From the NCBI RefSeq assembly GCF_947305105.1, contig NZ_CAMZCS010000029.1, positions 1 to 42,264 on the forward strand: a stretch of 42,264 nt of DNA, read 5' to 3'. Positions 9,418-18,284 of this stretch are shown one piece after another. Origin of the DNA: an uncultured Fibrobacter sp. GTDB taxonomy: Bacteria > Fibrobacterota > Fibrobacteria > Fibrobacterales > Fibrobacteraceae. Position 1 is the stretch's first letter; each line of letters opens with the position of its first letter. The notes below the pieces were generated by a model. The model did not search any database. It was not told the origin of the DNA and worked only from the letters and a program-made list of their open reading frames with translations. The translations under genes were made by a program, and so were the position numbers.

Positions 9418-10536
9418 ATGGAAAATCCATTCTCTCTAGAGCCCTACACAACAAAAGAACGCTTTTGCGATCGCGAACAAGAGCTTATGGACATAGTTTC
9501 CCTTTTGACCAACGGATCAAATGTCACATTGATTTCCCCACGGCGTTACGGCAAGACTGGGCTCATTTTCAGGACCTTCGACACACTCCAAGAAAATAAC
9601 TATACATGCATTTATGCCGACATTTTTTCGGCTCAGTGCCTAGAGGACTTTATCAAAATTTTATCCGAAGCCATCGTAAGTTCCATGGCCAGCGACTCCT
9701 TGATAAAAAAATTCTTCATCGCTCTCAAAAACGTGCGACCGCTTCTTAGCTACGACCCTATTTCCGGAGCACCTCAGGTTTCTCTATCCTTCCAGACAGA
9801 TTCGCAAAAAACGCCAACGTTAAAAACAATTTTTGACTTTCTTGAAAAGCAAGGGAAACAGATTATTTTCGCCATAGACGAATTTCAACAAATTCGTGAA
9901 TTCAAGGAAACAAATATCGAAGCCTTACTGCGGACCTACATCCAGCAACTCCATTATGTAAAATTCATTTTCTGTGGCAGCAAAAAACATTTAATGGCAG
10001 ATATGTTCACCAATGCGAAGAAACCTTTTTACGAAAGTTCCAGGACGGTCTATATCGACCGAATTGATTTAGAGAAATACAAGGCATTTATCACAAGTCT
10101 TTTCAAAAAAGCCGGAAAAAACATTGACGACGATGCCGTTGATTTTATCCTGGATTGGACAAAAAGGCATACTTACTATACGCAATTTGTATGTAACCAA
10201 GTATTTGCGGAATCTTCTAATAAAATTTCGTTGGAAAATGTAAAAAACGTAGCATCAAGTATTATACGGCTTGAAATCACCAATTTCATTGAACGTCGCA
10301 ACCTGCTTACCGAAAAGCAGTGGCAATTCTTAATCGCGGTAGCCAAGGAAGGCTCCGTAAGACAGCCAACCGCAAGCGCATTCCTAATGAAATACAGGAT
10401 AGGCAGCAGTGCGACCGCAAAAAAAATCCTTACTACCCTCGTCGAAAAAGAACTGCTGCTAGAACAAAGCGATTTAAACGGAAAAAACTACAGCGTCTAC
10501 AACGTATTCATGTCCCGCTGGATGGAATCACTATAA
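9418..10536 (+). CDS. AAA-type ATPase with C-terminal winged helix
   Basis: 372-aa protein resembling the 'archaeal-type' P-loop ATPases (PF01637-like) common as accessory genes in bacteria. The start MENPFSLEPYTTKERFCDRE is a typical opening for this group. The Walker A variant is SPRRYGKT (residues 40-47) and the Walker B is FAIDEF (D154/E155). A sensor-like string FIFCGSKKHLM follows. About residues 300-372 look like a winged helix (A-T-A-K-K-I-L-T-T-L). It is probably cytosolic and binds ATP; the partner is unknown. It is one of only two convincing plus-strand genes and sits divergently from operon A. Its 3' end meets the terminator of operon B. Its origin as an insertion between two lipoprotein operons is possible, but I see no mobile-element ends. 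Confidence 0.85.
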   Translation: MENPFSLEPYTTKERFCDREQELMDIVSLLTNGSNVTLISPRRYGKTGLIFRTFDTLQENNYTCIYADIFSAQCLEDFIKILSEAIVSSMASDSLIKKFFIALKNVRPLLSYDPISGAPQVSLSFQTDSQKTPTLKTIFDFLEKQGKQIIFAIDEFQQIREFKETNIEALLRTYIQQLHYVKFIFCGSKKHLMADMFTNAKKPFYESSRTVYIDRIDLEKYKAFITSLFKKAGKNIDDDAVDFILDWTKRHTYYTQFVCNQVFAESSNKISLENVKNVASSIIRLEITNFIERRNLLTEKQWQFLIAVAKEGSVRQPTASAFLMKYRIGSSATAKKILTTLVEKELLLEQSDLNGKNYSVYNVFMSRWMESL

Positions 10537-10537
10537 C

Positions 10538-10570
10538 AAAAAAAGGCCCCGCCAGTTTCCTGGCAAGGCC
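10538..10570 (-). terminator. Intrinsic terminator of lipoprotein operon B
   Basis: On minus, an interrupted GC-rich stem (GGCC, GCCAG, loop, CTGGC, GGCC) is followed by seven T. It lies just 3' of the last operon B gene. It starts 2 bp after the stop of the convergent ATPase gene, but has no T-run in the plus direction. Confidence 0.75.
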
Positions 10571-10599
10571 TCGAAGAGAGAGTGTGAGTCGAATTCATC

Positions 10600-12147
10600 C
10601 TAATCTTTCACACAACGGACAACAACTCCAAAGTCATATTTTTCTTTAATAAGTTGATAGTTATTGTAAAGAGACCAACTAGTGGAGGTAACGAAATATT
10701 CATTTTCCCTATACTGAGTATACCGCAATAGTTCATCAATCCTATAATCACCCTCCATAATTTCCACCAATTCATTCCATTCTTTCTCACTAGGAAGATG
10801 CCAACCATCGGGGCAAATTCCTTGATATTTTTCTCCATCAACCACACGATCTATGATGTCCGAATTCAATCCTTCAATTGTACACTTTCCACTATCGGAG
10901 AGATTCAAAATCATACAGATAGGATATTCTCTGCCAATTCCAGGCTCATTACCCAAAATCCACTCTACCGATCCATAATTTCTGTCTTCTTTGGTGACAC
11001 AATATCTTTGAGACGGATCATTTTCACAGAACTTTACATTGCTATAATTAAAAGAAGGACTGTATTCCAAAAGGCTCGCCATCCAAGTAACGGTCTTGCC
11101 GTCCTTCATTTTGATATCCAAAGTCTTATAGGCCCGGCCGTCTCTTTTATCCACCATGGTACCATATTTCCCTGCGGTATCTACAGGAGCATCGCCTTCA
11201 TCTCTAGCTCCATAATATCTCTTCCATTCTCCATCACGGCAAATATAATGGCTGTACCCCATTTTATCATATGTTACAGCCCTGACCCCATCATAATCGC
11301 CACAACGGATCCAGAGCCCCCATGTCGAATCCCAAGGAACAACAAACGAATTAAGATGTTTTTGAAAATCAGCAACTTTGGTCGTCCCCATATTTATTAG
11401 GTTCTGGCTTACAACGTTATAAACGGAATCATGATTAGCCATGGAAACATCTTTCTTTATTTGGCCAATCAAGGTCGTATCATCCAAAACGCCATCTGTT
11501 TCTATATCCAGTGCAATCGTTGCCAAACGATCAGTAATTTCGCCCATATCTCTGGCAGTAAGCATTATCAAAGAAATCGCCAGAAGTTTAGCATCGTCCT
11601 CACCATTGCCTAGAATATCAAGTTGATCAAATGCCTCCGTTTCTTCCGAGAACCCAAAAGCGGCCATCACTTCCTTTTCAGCTTGTCGTTTTGCCTCGTC
11701 AACAGGCTTACCCTGCTTGACCAGATAACGAATGCGGTCAAAGGCCAAATGAGTCAGGACATTGATGTTGACATGATCAAGGTCTTGCAAATCCACAAGA
11801 CTGTTCAACGAAATCTTCTGGGTTGATTTTTCTCCAGTCACCTCGTCGATATAGTAGCCGTTCGCATTGAGCCAGGCGTAGCGATCGTCCAGATTGATTT
11901 TTTTCAACGAATAGTCGCCCTTATTGTTATTGACTTTTGTGGAAAAATGTGTACCTGTCTGGCGCAAATTTTCGTCCATCCCATAAAGGGTCACCTCGGT
12001 TCCTTTTACAAACGGCCCCTTTTGCGAAGTCCCGTAGATGGTCCTTGTCGATCCAGGTTCACCCGAACTGGTTTCATCCATGCCACAAGCGGCCAGGAAA
12101 ATTCCGGCGACAAGCAGCGCAAAAACATAATAACCCTTTCTAAACAT
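10600..12147 (-). CDS. FISUMP-domain lipoprotein (operon B, fourth gene)
   Basis: 515-aa predicted lipoprotein (FLAAC, Cys21). The start at 12147 is preferred because a longer frame from 12165 merely translates the ribosome site AAGGAGG. Residues 33-42 carry IYGTSQKGPF. The N-terminal 230 residues are almost identical to those of the next gene upstream (12196-13743), but the second half differs. The FISUMP domain starts near residue 330 (KYGTMVDKRDGRAYKTLD, TWMASLLEY) and contains CPDGWHLPS and a terminal VVRCVKD. This is the last gene of operon B. It is probably a surface lipoprotein; the ligand is unknown. A direct comparison of the two halves suggests that the tail diversifies while the N-terminal part is kept. 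Confidence 0.88.
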   Translation of the reverse strand: MFRKGYYVFALLVAGIFLAACGMDETSSGEPGSTRTIYGTSQKGPFVKGTEVTLYGMDENLRQTGTHFSTKVNNNKGDYSLKKINLDDRYAWLNANGYYIDEVTGEKSTQKISLNSLVDLQDLDHVNINVLTHLAFDRIRYLVKQGKPVDEAKRQAEKEVMAAFGFSEETEAFDQLDILGNGEDDAKLLAISLIMLTARDMGEITDRLATIALDIETDGVLDDTTLIGQIKKDVSMANHDSVYNVVSQNLINMGTTKVADFQKHLNSFVVPWDSTWGLWIRCGDYDGVRAVTYDKMGYSHYICRDGEWKRYYGARDEGDAPVDTAGKYGTMVDKRDGRAYKTLDIKMKDGKTVTWMASLLEYSPSFNYSNVKFCENDPSQRYCVTKEDRNYGSVEWILGNEPGIGREYPICMILNLSDSGKCTIEGLNSDIIDRVVDGEKYQGICPDGWHLPSEKEWNELVEIMEGDYRIDELLRYTQYRENEYFVTSTSWSLYNNYQLIKEKYDFGVVVRCVKD

Positions 12148-12170
12148 TTTTTCCTCCTTAATCATTATTC
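11468..12170 (-). repeat. Duplicated 5' half of lipoprotein gene (copy 1)
   Basis: This stretch matches 13064-13766 at a constant offset of 1596 bp, without gaps. Bases 11468-11670 appear identical to 13064-13266, and the rest differs only at scattered positions. The copy includes the ribosome binding site and stops inside the coding region. Upstream sequence (higher coordinates) diverges just past 12170. Confidence 0.88.
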
Positions 12171-12195
12171 GTCAATTAGGAAAGTCAAAAACATC

Positions 12196-13743
12196 CTAGT
12201 TTTTCACGCAGCGGACGGGATATGTCACAGCACCATTAATCCATATACCTGCAGAATTATCGAATCCATTAATGTCCCAAATAGCAAAGACTTCACCATA
12301 ATAACTAGAGAACACGGCAGAGTAGTTTAAAAAGATGGCGTAATGTGGGATATCTTCGTCAGGATACACGCCATGAATCACTTCTTCTTCGTACTGCAAA
12401 TAAACAAAAAGTTCACGGGTTTCGTAATCATTCCTTATTGCATCCATCAGGTTCTCCGCTTCATCAGGTCCGGGAATATGCCATCCATCGGGACAGATTC
12501 CTTGATGCGGTCTTTGATCTATAATTTGTTCAAAAATCTTATACAACGAGTCGTTCGCACAATTATCACATGGAATATTCAGAAGTTGAGATGTAGAATA
12601 ATATCGGCCCACTCCAGGAGCATAGCCCCATTCTCTTTCCCCAAATTCTGGTTCGTATTCCAAGAGGCTAGCCATCCAAGTAACCGTATCGCCATTCTTT
12701 AATTTAACATCTAGCGTCCTGTAGACACGACCATCCCGTTCATCTACGAAGGAACCATATTTTCCCGTGGTATCCACAGGGGGCTGACCTTCCTCCCTGT
12801 ATCCCATATAAGTTTTCCATACACCATCACGGCAAATTAACTTTTCGGGCTGGATAATTTTCCCATTTCTAATTTGGACTTTATTCACAACTTCATCCTG
12901 GTTATTACAATTCTCCCCTATTGAAACCCCAGGAGAGACATACAGTTTGATATACTTTTCGAAGTCGGGAATTTTAGCTGCATTCATACCAATTAGATTC
13001 TGACGTGCCTTTGCATAAAAACCTTCGTTATCATAAAGAGAAACAAACCTCTTGATTTTCTCCATCAAGGTCGTATCATCCAAAACGCCATCTGTTTCTA
13101 TATCCAGTGCAATCGTTGCCAAACGATCAGTAATTTCGCCCATATCTCTGGCAGTAAGCATTATCAAAGAAATCGCCAGAAGTTTAGCATCGTCCTCACC
13201 ATTGCCTAGAATATCAAGTTGATCAAATGCCTCCGTTTCTTCCGAGAACCCAAAAGCGGCCATCACCTCTTTTTCAGCTTGCCGTTTCGCCTCGTCGACG
13301 GGCTTACCCTGCTTGACCAAGTAACGAATGCGGTCAAAGGCCAAATGAGTCAAAACGTTGATGTTGACATGATCAAGGTCTTGCAAATCCACGAGGCTGT
13401 TCAACGAAATCTTCTGGGCGGATTTTTCTCCAGTCACCTCATCGATATAGAAGCCATTCGCATTGAGCCAGGCGTAGCGATCGTCCAAATTGATTTTTTT
13501 CAACGAATAATCGCCCTTATCGTTATTGACTTTTGTGGAAAAATGAGCACCCGTCTGGCGCAAATTTTCGTCCATCCCATAAAGGGTCACCTCGGATCCC
13601 TTTACAAACGGTCCCTTTTGCGAAGTCCCGTAGATGGTCCTTGTCGATCCAGGTTCACCCGAACTGGTTTCATCCATGCCACAAGCGGCCAGGAAAATTC
13701 CGGCGACAAGCAGCGCAAAAACATAATAACCCTTTCTAAACAT
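12196..13743 (-). CDS. FISUMP-domain lipoprotein (operon B, third gene)
   Basis: 515-aa predicted lipoprotein (FLAAC, Cys21), sister of the gene at 10600-12147. The start at 13743 has AAGGAGG five bases upstream; the ATG at 13761 overlaps the previous stop as TAATG but would translate the ribosome site. Residues 1-230 contain the IYGTSQKGPF signature, the D-H-V-N-I-N-V-L-T-H-L string and a helical segment. The C-terminal half is a FISUMP domain with KYGSFVDERDGRVYRTLD, TWMASLLEY, CPDGWHIPG and YPVRCVKN. It differs clearly from its sister only beyond about residue 230. It follows the short lipoprotein 13761-14585 and is likely translated by coupling. Confidence 0.88.
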   Translation of the reverse strand: MFRKGYYVFALLVAGIFLAACGMDETSSGEPGSTRTIYGTSQKGPFVKGSEVTLYGMDENLRQTGAHFSTKVNNDKGDYSLKKINLDDRYAWLNANGFYIDEVTGEKSAQKISLNSLVDLQDLDHVNINVLTHLAFDRIRYLVKQGKPVDEAKRQAEKEVMAAFGFSEETEAFDQLDILGNGEDDAKLLAISLIMLTARDMGEITDRLATIALDIETDGVLDDTTLMEKIKRFVSLYDNEGFYAKARQNLIGMNAAKIPDFEKYIKLYVSPGVSIGENCNNQDEVVNKVQIRNGKIIQPEKLICRDGVWKTYMGYREEGQPPVDTTGKYGSFVDERDGRVYRTLDVKLKNGDTVTWMASLLEYEPEFGEREWGYAPGVGRYYSTSQLLNIPCDNCANDSLYKIFEQIIDQRPHQGICPDGWHIPGPDEAENLMDAIRNDYETRELFVYLQYEEEVIHGVYPDEDIPHYAIFLNYSAVFSSYYGEVFAIWDINGFDNSAGIWINGAVTYPVRCVKN

Positions 13744-13766
13744 TTTTTCCTCCTTAATCATTATTC
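13064..13766 (-). repeat. Duplicated 5' half of lipoprotein gene (copy 2)
   Basis: Partner of 11468-12170 (offset 1596 bp). The shared block runs from the ribosome binding site through about 230 codons. Its near identity, next to diverged 3' halves, suggests a recent tandem duplication with tail replacement, or gene conversion limited to the 5' half. Confidence 0.88.
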
Positions 13767-14585
13767 AAAATAACTACTTAACGTATAGTCACAGAGCCTC
13801 ATCGCATTCTTTGGAAAGTCTTTAACATTTAAATCAAAAGGCAATTTACCCGATTTGGCAAAGGAGTCGGCAAAGGCATCGACGAAATTCTGCCCCACAG
13901 CGCATCGCTTGTCAGAAGGGATATCTTCATTAAAAGCACAATTATCAATCCATGAGCTAAGCAGCCTCAACGCTTCATCATCAGGCTTACTCCCATTGAC
14001 ATCCAAATCCTCAAAATCCTCATCAAGATGCTTTTTATCAAAAACATTCAACCAATCTGTATGGGCCTGTTTTTTTGCTTCGCGGAAAGGCATTCCTTTT
14101 TCAATCAGCTTCAGAACGCGAGCATATTCTAAATGTGTAAACACATTGATATTTACACGATCTCTATTGCTAACATCAGACAACGCATTGAGACGGACCT
14201 GGCATTCCGAATTTTCGCCCGTCGATTCTCTTTTATAATACCCCGTCGCCGTCAGCCTAACATACTGGCTTTCCAGGTTGATATCATCAATCACGAAATC
14301 GCCAGAGTCGCTACGTGTCGTGGCAAAAAATTCCTTGCCCGTGGGTTTAAGGTTTCCAGCCGCCGAAGTTTCCTTGAGGACAATATTGGAGCCCTTCACA
14401 AACGGGCCCTTCTGCGCCACGCCAGCAATCTGCTTGTTCGTAATGGCGATAACCCCCGAATCCACGGAGGAGCCCCCAGCGACATCTTTATCACCGGAAC
14501 AGGCGACCACAAAGCCCAACAAAATGGCAAAAGCCAATGTAAAGACCAAGCATTCTCCAAACACTTTATAAACATACCTCTTCAT
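13761..14585 (-). CDS. Short signature lipoprotein without FISUMP domain (operon B, second gene)
   Basis: 274-aa predicted lipoprotein (VVACSG, Cys29). It carries the first-lipoprotein signature GVIAITNKQIAGVAQKGPF around residues 44-62. The rest matches the N-terminal QKGP region of the longer proteins: GYYKRESTGE, then VNINVFTHLEYARVLKL and an A-K-K-Q-A helix. There is no FISUMP domain. Its signal peptide is very similar to that of the 603-aa protein of operon C. The start overlaps the regulator stop as ATGA, and its AAGGAGG ribosome site lies within the last codons of the regulator gene, so coupling is strong. It may be a minimal QKGP-domain partner; the function is unknown. Confidence 0.87.
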   Translation of the reverse strand: MKRYVYKVFGECLVFTLAFAILLGFVVACSGDKDVAGGSSVDSGVIAITNKQIAGVAQKGPFVKGSNIVLKETSAAGNLKPTGKEFFATTRSDSGDFVIDDINLESQYVRLTATGYYKRESTGENSECQVRLNALSDVSNRDRVNINVFTHLEYARVLKLIEKGMPFREAKKQAHTDWLNVFDKKHLDEDFEDLDVNGSKPDDEALRLLSSWIDNCAFNEDIPSDKRCAVGQNFVDAFADSFAKSGKLPFDLNVKDFPKNAMRLCDYTLSSYFE

Positions 14586-15439
14586 TTTTTGTCCTCCTTA
14601 TTCAATACACTTTTCTTCCCCGTCCCTAAGCGTCCGCTCATCGGGAAAAGTTGCATGTTCAATCGGTAAACATATTCCGTTTCATTTTCTTCTGTGGCGA
14701 TTGCCGTGATACGGCGGCGGCAATCCTCAAGTTCCTTGCGAATGCGGTCATAAGAACGTCGCGTCAGGCCCAAGACCATCCCCGACATTTCGCGCTCCGA
14801 CAGCGGCAGGTCCAAAGCCTTTATCGCAAATTCCCCCATCTGGCGCTGCAAATCTCTCGCCGCGACAGGAACAGCCTCGGCAGTTCCAATCGCCACCGAT
14901 TTTTCCGTCTGGTGATAGTTTCCGTTCTTGTCCTTCTTCAGGAGTTTCATCTTCACCAGCAAATCAAGCGTCTCGCTCACCTCGGCGGCGGTTATCACCG
15001 GCCTGCAGGTGCGGGCCATCTCGAGAGGCCGCGCCCCCGGCATGTGCGGAGCCAGTTCGCGCAGCACCGGATTTTTCCACGACTTGAAATAGTCAAACTC
15101 CTCTTTCCCGAGCACATGTACCTTGTGCGCCTGGGCCAGAGCACAGCGTTCCTCGAAGGCGACACGCTTCGCCGCATCGCTCTTCGCATGGGCATACGAG
15201 ACCATCAACACGAAATAGGTCTGTTCAAAACCCGCGAGCCCCATGGCATTCGCAACCGAGCCGGCGGCATTGACACTCAAGTTCTTCTTTCCTTCGCAAA
15301 CATACTTCAAGTAAACCGCCGACGAGAAGCCTGCATCGCGTGCAAAATCGCGCCAGGTAAATGCCGAGCTGCGCTTACGTTCATCGTAGTAATCCTGGAT
15401 GAACTTGCGATAATCTGTATATTCAACGATTTCCTTCAT
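14582..15439 (-). CDS. TIGR02147/DUF4423 family regulator B
   Basis: 285-aa paralog of regulator A and nearly identical to it over the first 75 residues. The predicted recognition-helix start is S39-S-A-V-Y43, against T39-S-P-V-Y43 in A. The central winged-helix-like segment (TAAEVSETLDLLVKMKLL) and the YRLNMQLFPMSGR end are present. It is the first gene of operon B. No ribosome site precedes the start; a -10 TATATT ends 7 bp before it, as in A and C. DNA binding to the GAACAC words upstream is inferred, not shown. Confidence 0.88.
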   Translation of the reverse strand: MKEIVEYTDYRKFIQDYYDERKRSSAFTWRDFARDAGFSSAVYLKYVCEGKKNLSVNAAGSVANAMGLAGFEQTYFVLMVSYAHAKSDAAKRVAFEERCALAQAHKVHVLGKEEFDYFKSWKNPVLRELAPHMPGARPLEMARTCRPVITAAEVSETLDLLVKMKLLKKDKNGNYHQTEKSVAIGTAEAVPVAARDLQRQMGEFAIKALDLPLSEREMSGMVLGLTRRSYDRIRKELEDCRRRITAIATEENETEYVYRLNMQLFPMSGRLGTGKKSVLNKEDKK

Positions 15440-15569
15440 GCTATTAAATATAACCTAACAAATGTTATTGGGAACACAAATTTTGCATTTTTGTTCAAAT
15501 TTTACCATTTTTCTATTTTTTCAATTAAAATTCAGCAATCCAGAACACAATCATGTGTTCCAGGAACAC
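15440..15569 (-). promoter_or_regulatory. Promoter and operator array of operon B (GAACAC words)
   Basis: The -10 TATATT (minus) is at 15447-15452. The word GAACAC lies at 15472-15477 (19 bp from the -10), 15543-15548 and 15564-15569, with inverted GTGTTC at 15555-15560. Offsets from the first word are 71, 83 and 92 bp, against 69, 82 and 91 in A. The spacer keeps TTTTGCATTTTT and the minus-strand extended -10 TGGTAAAAT (TAAAAT 15499-15504). The outermost word is 2 bp from the terminator of operon C. Confidence 0.7.
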
Positions 15570-15571
15570 AG

Positions 15572-15595
15572 AAAAAAGACCCCGCAAGCGGGGCC
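15572..15595 (-). terminator. Intrinsic terminator of lipoprotein operon C
   Basis: On minus, GGCCCCGC-TT-GCGGGGTC is followed by six T. It lies 25 bp beyond the stop of the operon C lipoprotein and abuts the operator array of operon B. Confidence 0.85.
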
Positions 15596-15619
15596 TGAAT
15601 AAGAGAGAGATAATTTATC

Positions 15620-17431
15620 CTAGTTTTTCACGCAGCGGACTCGAGCTTTCTCTAGTGGATGATCATCTTGTGGCCAAGCACCGCTGCCAATATAGATTGG
15701 AATTTGGTTCAATTTTGTGTTGAAGTTACGATATCTTTGATCAAGATCACAAGCCCACATTTCATTATTTTCAACACAGTATTGGTACAAAGCCATCCAT
15801 AATTCCTGCGTATTCTCGCCAGCAAAAGATTCATGTGCGTACGTGTGATAATAGAGTCTCAAGTACTCCTTATCCATCGGTTCAAGATTGAAATCGAACC
15901 TATTATGGAAAACGCCAGCTGTACTCTTTGCAAAGTCGGATTTTCCGCCCGTTCTCCATGTTTCGTCAAGCAGATTTTCAAGTCCACCCACATAAGTAAT
16001 CAAGTCCGCCCAATCCCTAACATTGGCCACATGCCAACCAACAGGGCAAATTCCTTGATGTAAAGAATCAATCAAACTTTCATCAAGAGGTCGGTTCATA
16101 TATTCATCATCAATTTGCATGGCAGTCGTCCAGCTATACAACCCCGAAGTTGTTTCATACTTAAGGTCTTCTGCCATCCACTCATAGTTTTTCCCATTAA
16201 ACACAAAACTTACCGTTTTATATTTTTTGCCGTCTCGCAGATCGACCATAGTCCCCGATTCATGATCGATTCTCATTGTAAGCGAATCTATTTGTTCTTT
16301 TGTCTTTATTTCCCAGCTATAACCATCACAAAGAAGGTAGCCTGAATCCAAAGGTGCCATCTGTTCCAAATTAGGATTATACCGTACAATAGGCCTTTCG
16401 AATTTTCTGACTTCGCCCCAAAGGTCTTCGGTACACTGTTCAACACCCATATAGTTTAAAAACAAGAACTTACCAAAGTCGTATTTTTTTTTCTTCATCG
16501 TAAGGATTTCAAACGAACCAGGGTCCACGCTATCCTTCGCTCTCATATTTTCTTCACTGTAGAATTCTGCAGCGACATGTTCTCTAGCCTGATCATAAGC
16601 CTGTCTTGCCAAGTGCTGCATAATGGTATCGCTCAACACACCATCATCGGCAAAGTCATCGGCAATTCCATCAATAAATATCTGGAGATTCGGACAATTG
16701 ACGCGATCGGGATTTGTCCAATGTTCCCATTCTTCATCGGAATTCAATTCGCCCTCCCACGGGTCCCACAATTCTCGTGTATCAACAAACAGACTGAGAT
16801 TATAGAGAGTCCTATCCCCTTCTGTCGTGTTGAAAATATTCAAGTCTTCCGCCAACGGAGCCTCCATATCTACCCCGAACGCCGCAAAAACTTCCGTCAT
16901 CGCCTGTTTTTTAGCCTCGGCAAACGACTTGCCGGACTTAAACAAATTCAACACTCTCTTGTATTCAAAATGAGTCAAAAGATTGATGTTTGAAGTATTG
17001 CGATTCGCCAAATCAGAGACCGCATCTAGGCGCATTTGACATTCCGAAAGCGGATTGTCATCGTATTCATGCGTATAGTAACCTTCAGCAGAAAGAAGTA
17101 CATATTGACTTTCCAGATTAATGCTGTCAATTGCAAATTCGCCCTTGTCGCCAGTAATCGTAGTATAGTATTCCTTGCCCGTGGGTATAAGGTTCCCTTC
17201 CGCCGATGTTTCACGGAGTACGACGTTGGAACCCTTTACAAGTGGACCCTTCTGCGCCACGCCGGCAATCTGCTTATCCGTAATCGCGATAACACCCGCA
17301 TCACCCGAAGCGCCGCCTACAAAATCTTTGTCACCGGAACCGGAACAGGCGACAACAAAGCCCAACAAAATGGCAAAAGCCATCGTAAAGACCAAGCATT
17401 CCCCACAAAATTTATAAACATCCCTTTTCAT
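15620..17431 (-). CDS. Signature lipoprotein with FISUMP domain (operon C, second gene)
   Basis: 603-aa predicted lipoprotein (VVACSG, Cys29). The start at 17431 is preferred over the ATG at 17455 because AAGGAGG lies between them. The N-terminus carries GVIAITDKQIAGVAQKGP, the same signature as the first lipoproteins of A, B and D. In contrast to the B and D proteins, it continues into a FISUMP domain: GTMVDLRDGKKYKTV, YEWMAEDLKY, CPVGWHVAN and ARVRCVKN at the end. It thus combines in one chain what B and D encode in two genes. The regulator gene overlaps it by 20 nt. It is the only lipoprotein of operon C. Confidence 0.88.
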   Translation of the reverse strand: MKRDVYKFCGECLVFTMAFAILLGFVVACSGSGDKDFVGGASGDAGVIAITDKQIAGVAQKGPLVKGSNVVLRETSAEGNLIPTGKEYYTTITGDKGEFAIDSINLESQYVLLSAEGYYTHEYDDNPLSECQMRLDAVSDLANRNTSNINLLTHFEYKRVLNLFKSGKSFAEAKKQAMTEVFAAFGVDMEAPLAEDLNIFNTTEGDRTLYNLSLFVDTRELWDPWEGELNSDEEWEHWTNPDRVNCPNLQIFIDGIADDFADDGVLSDTIMQHLARQAYDQAREHVAAEFYSEENMRAKDSVDPGSFEILTMKKKKYDFGKFLFLNYMGVEQCTEDLWGEVRKFERPIVRYNPNLEQMAPLDSGYLLCDGYSWEIKTKEQIDSLTMRIDHESGTMVDLRDGKKYKTVSFVFNGKNYEWMAEDLKYETTSGLYSWTTAMQIDDEYMNRPLDESLIDSLHQGICPVGWHVANVRDWADLITYVGGLENLLDETWRTGGKSDFAKSTAGVFHNRFDFNLEPMDKEYLRLYYHTYAHESFAGENTQELWMALYQYCVENNEMWACDLDQRYRNFNTKLNQIPIYIGSGAWPQDDHPLEKARVRCVKN

Positions 17432-18284
17432 TTTTGTCCTCCTTACTAGATACACACTTCTTCCCCGTCCCCAAGCGTTCGCTCATCGGGAACAATTGCA
17501 CGTTCAAACGGTAGACCTGTTCCGTTTCGTCGTCTTCGGTAGCGATCGCCACGACGCGCCGGTAGTAATCTTCCGTTTCCTTTTTTATCCGCTCGAAAGC
17601 ACGTGACGTAAGGCCCAGCGTATACCCCGACATGACACGCTCGGAAAGCGGCAGATTAAGCGACTGGATGGCAAATTCCCCCATCTGGCGTTGCAGATCG
17701 CGAGCCGCCAACGGCACGGCCTCCACAGGAGCCATTTTAATCGCCTTGTCGGTCTGATGGTAGTTCCCGTTCCTGTCCTTCTTCAAAAGCTTCGCCTTCA
17801 CCAAGAAGTCAAGCGTCTCGGAAACTTCCGCCGCCGTAATCTTCGGCTTGCAAGCCTTCGCTATCTCGAGCGGCTTTGCGCCGGGCATGTGCGGAGCCAA
17901 TTCGCGGATTACCGAATTTTTCCACGACTTGAAGTAGTCAAACTCCTCGTCACCGAGCACATGGACCTTGTGCGCTTTCGCCAAAGCACAGCGTTCTTCG
18001 AATGCGGCCCTTTTCGCCTTGTCGCTTTTTGCATGGGCATACGAGACCATCAGCACAAAGTAAGCCTGCTCATAGCCGGCAAGCCCCATGGCATTCGCGA
18101 CAGAACCTGCGGAGCCGATACTCAGGTTCTTCTTCCCTTCGCAAACGTACTTTAAGAACACTGCCGACGAGAAGCCTGCATTCCGGGCAAATTCCTGCCA
18201 CGAAAATGCCGAGCAGCGCTTGCGTTCATCGTAGTAGTCCTGGATGTACTTGCGATAATCTGTATATTCAACAATTTCCTTCAT
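17412..18284 (-). CDS. TIGR02147/DUF4423 family regulator C
   Basis: 290-aa paralog of A and B. The HTH has FARNAGF followed by S39-S-A-V-F43, so it differs from B at position 43 (Phe for Tyr) within the predicted recognition helix. The winged-helix-like segment (TAAEVSETLDFLVKAKLL) and YRLNVQLFPMSER are intact. The C-terminus is slightly longer (SSKEDKNEKGCL) and overlaps the lipoprotein start by 20 nt. No Shine-Dalgarno is present; a TATATT box ends 7 bp before ATG. Confidence 0.88.
   Translation of the reverse strand: MKEIVEYTDYRKYIQDYYDERKRCSAFSWQEFARNAGFSSAVFLKYVCEGKKNLSIGSAGSVANAMGLAGYEQAYFVLMVSYAHAKSDKAKRAAFEERCALAKAHKVHVLGDEEFDYFKSWKNSVIRELAPHMPGAKPLEIAKACKPKITAAEVSETLDFLVKAKLLKKDRNGNYHQTDKAIKMAPVEAVPLAARDLQRQMGEFAIQSLNLPLSERVMSGYTLGLTSRAFERIKKETEDYYRRVVAIATEDDETEQVYRLNVQLFPMSERLGTGKKCVSSKEDKNEKGCL

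Noticed and set aside
9418-10536. Defence system or transposon-borne ATPase
   Set aside because: No nuclease, transposase, integrase or inverted ends are adjacent; only a lone P-loop ATPase is seen.
13743-13761. Upstream ATG giving MIKEEK extension (also 12165, 17455, 6238, 27921)
   Set aside because: In each case the extension is the translated ribosome binding site, and the next ATG opens the lipoprotein signal peptide.
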